Shown here one piece after another: positions 6,443 through 8,323 of a stretch of 8,323 bases of DNA; the first letter of the stretch is position 1, and every line of letters begins with the position of its first letter. The stretch lies in assembly GCA_031430315.1 (NCBI GenBank), contig JANPBI010000030.1:1-8323 (forward strand). The letters are read 5' to 3'. The stretch comes from JAJNPS01 sp031430315. Lineage in GTDB: Bacteria; Pseudomonadota; Alphaproteobacteria; Rhodobacterales; Rhodobacteraceae. A model generated the notes under the pieces. It worked only from the letters and a program-made list of their open reading frames with translations. It did no database searches and had not been told where the DNA came from. Position numbers and translations under genes: made by a program.

Positions 6443-6470
6443 AAAGCCGACAGCTACCTGACGCATATTT
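6416..6470 (+). repeat. 11-base-period tandem repeat in the serC-serA gap
   Basis: Five successive 11-base units begin with GAC at 6416, 6427, 6438, 6449 and 6460. The units are GACAGATACCC, GACAGATGCCC, GACACAAAGCC, GACAGCTACCT and GACGCATATTT. Against the first, the second matches at 10 of 11 positions, the third at 8, the fourth at 9 and the fifth at 6. The period is close to one helical turn, so repeated units would face one side of the DNA. The tract ends a few bases before the TAAGGA ribosome-binding site of serA. Confidence 0.65.
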
Positions 6471-6488
6471 TCGATAAGGATCAACACC

Positions 6489-8084
6489 ATGGGCCCCAAG
6501 GTCCTCGTCTCCGACGAACTCTCCGAAACCGCCGTCCAGATCTTCCGCGACCGTGGGGTGGAGGTCGACTACATGCCAAAACTCGGCAAGGACAAGGATG
6601 CCCTCGCCGCAATCATCGACCAGTATGACGGCCTCGCCATCCGCTCCGCCACCAAGGCCACCGAGAAACTGCTGGAGCGCGCCACCCGCCTGAAAGTCAT
6701 CGGCCGCGCCGGGATCGGCGTCGACAATGTCGACATCCCCGCCGCCAGTCGCCGCGGCGTGATCGTGATGAACACGCCCTTCGGCAACTCCATCACCACT
6801 GCCGAACATGCCATCGCGATGATGTTCGCCGTTGCCCGCCAATTGCCCGAGGCAAACGCTTCAACCCACGCTGGCAAATGGGAAAAATCCCGGTTTCTGG
6901 GGGTGGAGCTCTTCAACAAGACCCTCGGCGTGATCGGTGCGGGCAACATCGGCGGCATCGTCTGCGACCGCGCCCTTGGCCTGCACATGAAGGTCGTGGC
7001 CTACGATCCCTTCCTTTCCGAAGAGCGCGCCAAAACCCTCGGCGTCCACAAGGTCGACCTCGACGAGTTGCTGGCCCGCGCCGATTTCATCACCCTCCAC
7101 GTGCCCCTCACCGACAAGACCCGCAACATCCTGTCGCGCGAGAATCTCGCGAAAACCAAGCCCGGCGTGCGCATCATCAACTGCGCCCGGGGCGGCCTGA
7201 TCGACGAAGCGGCCCTCGCCGAGGCCCTCAAATCCGGCCACGTTGCCGGAGCCGCCCTCGACGTCTTCGAGACCGAACCCGCCACCGATAACCCCTTGTT
7301 CAACCTACCGAATGTAGTGGCCACCCCCCATCTCGGCGCCTCCACAACCGAAGCGCAAGAGAACGTCGCCCTGCAGGTTGCCGAGCAGATGTCCGACTAC
7401 CTCCTGACCGGTGCCGTCCAGAACGCCCTCAACATGCCGAACGTCACGGCGGAGGAGGCAGCGGTGATGGGACCGTGGATCAAGCTTGCCTCCCACCTCG
7501 GTGCGTTCATCGGCCAGATGACCGAAGAACCCATCAAGGCGATCAACATACTCTACGACGGCACCGTCGCCACGATGAACCTCGCCGCCCTAAACTCCGC
7601 CGTCATCGCGGGCGTGATGAAGGCCACGAACCCCGACGTGAACCTCGTCTCCGCCCCCATCGTCGCCAAGGAACGCGGCATCCAGATTTCGACCACAAGG
7701 CAGGAAAAGACCGGCGTGTTCGACGCCTATATCAAGGTCACCATGGTCACCGACAAACGCGAACGATCTGTCGCCGGGACCTGCTTCAGCGATGGCAAAC
7801 CCCGCTTCATCCAGATCAAGGGCATCAACATCGACGCCGAGGTGGGGGCCCACATGCTTTACACCACCAACGAGGATGTGCCCGGGATCATTGGCCTTTT
7901 GGGCATGACGATGGGCAAGAACGGCGTCAACATCGCGAACTTCACCCTTGGCCGGTCGGGCGTCGGCCAGGACGCAATTGCCCTTCTCTATCTCGACCAG
8001 GCGATTGACCCAAAGGTCGTCGAAACGCTGGAAAGCACGGGCATGTTCCAACAGGTGAAACCCCTGCGGTTCGAGGTCGCCTGA
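6489..8084 (+). CDS. serA: D-3-phosphoglycerate dehydrogenase SerA, long type
   Basis: A 531-residue enzyme that oxidises 3-phosphoglycerate to 3-phosphohydroxypyruvate with NAD+, the committed step of serine synthesis. Domains run in order. The split substrate-binding domain is about residues 1-100 and 285-315. The Rossmann domain is about 100-285, with LGVIGAGNIGGIV (146-158). An intervening domain spans about 320-455, and a C-terminal ACT domain about 456-531 begins at LYTTNEDVPGIIGLLG. Catalytic residues are visible: R234 in NCARGGLID, E263 in FETEP, and H281 in TPHLGAS. The intervening-plus-ACT architecture is that of the long SerA forms such as those of mycobacteria and Bacillus, where the ACT domain can mediate serine feedback; whether this protein is inhibited by serine cannot be seen. 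ATG 6489 has TAAGGA eight bases upstream. It lies 111 bases downstream of serC and is probably co-transcribed with it. Confidence 0.97.
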   Translation: MGPKVLVSDELSETAVQIFRDRGVEVDYMPKLGKDKDALAAIIDQYDGLAIRSATKATEKLLERATRLKVIGRAGIGVDNVDIPAASRRGVIVMNTPFGNSITTAEHAIAMMFAVARQLPEANASTHAGKWEKSRFLGVELFNKTLGVIGAGNIGGIVCDRALGLHMKVVAYDPFLSEERAKTLGVHKVDLDELLARADFITLHVPLTDKTRNILSRENLAKTKPGVRIINCARGGLIDEAALAEALKSGHVAGAALDVFETEPATDNPLFNLPNVVATPHLGASTTEAQENVALQVAEQMSDYLLTGAVQNALNMPNVTAEEAAVMGPWIKLASHLGAFIGQMTEEPIKAINILYDGTVATMNLAALNSAVIAGVMKATNPDVNLVSAPIVAKERGIQISTTRQEKTGVFDAYIKVTMVTDKRERSVAGTCFSDGKPRFIQIKGINIDAEVGAHMLYTTNEDVPGIIGLLGMTMGKNGVNIANFTLGRSGVGQDAIALLYLDQAIDPKVVETLESTGMFQQVKPLRFEVA

Positions 8085-8127
8085 CGCATCTCTTGCCCTT
8101 TCACCTCTGTGCAAATATCCCGGGGGT

Positions 8128-8146
8128 CCGGGGGCAGCGCCCCCGG
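8128..8146. terminator. GC-rich hairpin after serA, terminator or dispersed palindrome
   Basis: CCGGGGGC-AGC-GCCCCCGG is a perfect 8-base stem with a 3-base loop, 43 bases after the serA stop and 25 bases before the next gene. The flank AAATATCCCGGGGGT just upstream is also G-rich. There is no following T-run, so it is not a classic intrinsic terminator. From memory, very similar palindromes recur between genes in Rhodobacteraceae genomes, so it may be a REP-like element that stabilises or ends the serA message. This is the only notable feature between serA and the phosphatase gene. Confidence 0.55.
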
Positions 8147-8171
8147 TCGTCCGACCTAGGACCCGCAAATC

Positions 8172-8323
8172 ATGCCCCTTTACGCCATCGGCGACATACA
8201 CGGCCATCTTGACCAGCTGCGCGGCCTGCACGGGCTGATCGCCGAGGATGCGGCACGTCACGGCAGTCCGGCGCGGATCGTGCATGTCGGCGATCTGGTG
8301 GACCGGGGCCCGAATTCGGCGGG
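8172..8323 (+). CDS. Metallophosphoesterase (PPP/ApaH-like phosphatase), 3' end cut by window edge
   Basis: The first 50 codons of a calcineurin-like phosphoesterase. The protein starts MPLYAIGDIHGHLDQLRGL, with the metal-binding GDIHG at 7-11. After about 28 residues comes IVHVGDLVDRGPNS, with GDLVDRGP at 40-47 supplying further metal and phosphate ligands. These two motifs identify the PPP group of serine/threonine-protein phosphatases and diadenosine tetraphosphatases; the rest of the active site (GNHE and later histidines) is outside the window, so protein, nucleotide or other substrates remain possible. ATG 8172 has TAGGA ten bases upstream, a slightly long spacing. It lies 87 bases after serA, with a GC-rich hairpin between them, so it may be a separate transcription unit or an occasional read-through gene. 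Confidence 0.88.
   Translation, partial: MPLYAIGDIHGHLDQLRGLHGLIAEDAARHGSPARIVHVGDLVDRGPNSA

Noticed and set aside
6569..6988. Minus-strand open frames within serA
   Set aside because: They lack domains and overlap the intact, motif-complete SerA; they are codon-bias shadows.
8093..8119. TTGCCC followed by AATATC as a promoter for the phosphatase gene
   Set aside because: Spacing of about 15 bases and a poor -10 box; too weak to list as a feature.

Overview
This window reads as the chromosome of a high-GC alphaproteobacterium, most likely in the Rhodobacteraceae (Rhodobacter/Roseobacter group). The pointers are the alphaproteobacterial subtype of SerC followed by a 531-residue long-type SerA, a divergently placed short SerB, a leader before serC that resembles the alphaproteobacterial serC RNA motif, and strongly GC-biased third codon positions. 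No mobile element, CRISPR array, tRNA or rRNA was seen. Family calls come from reading the translated sequence, not from a database search.

Layout, left to right. Positions 1-1317 (minus strand) hold a two-gene unit: a PAP2-family membrane phosphatase followed 21 bases later by a RidA-family protein cut off by the window edge. A 147-base divergent gap separates it from zapE (1465-2544, plus), an AFG1-type ATPase with a candidate promoter so close to its start that the mRNA may be leaderless. zapE meets a TSUP permease gene tail to tail, with both stop codons in the loop of one small hairpin. Positions 2541-5043 (minus) form a likely operon read right to left: YciI-like protein, serB, a GNAT acetyltransferase (ATGA overlap with serB), and the TSUP permease. 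Positions 5232-8084 (plus) are serC and serA, divergent from the serB side. A GC-rich hairpin follows serA, and the window ends in the first 50 codons of a PPP-type metallophosphatase.

The centre of the window is the whole phosphorylated serine pathway. SerA oxidises 3-phosphoglycerate, SerC transaminates the product to phosphoserine, and SerB removes the phosphate. serC and serA share an operon, while serB is transcribed divergently with three small passenger genes. SerC may also serve pyridoxal phosphate synthesis.

The most interesting non-coding signals are the serC leader, in which a CCTTCC arm can pair either with a local partner or with the serC Shine-Dalgarno sequence, and an 11-base-period repeat with alternative hairpins between serC and serA. 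I see no clearly novel multi-gene system; most of the window is ordinary core metabolism.
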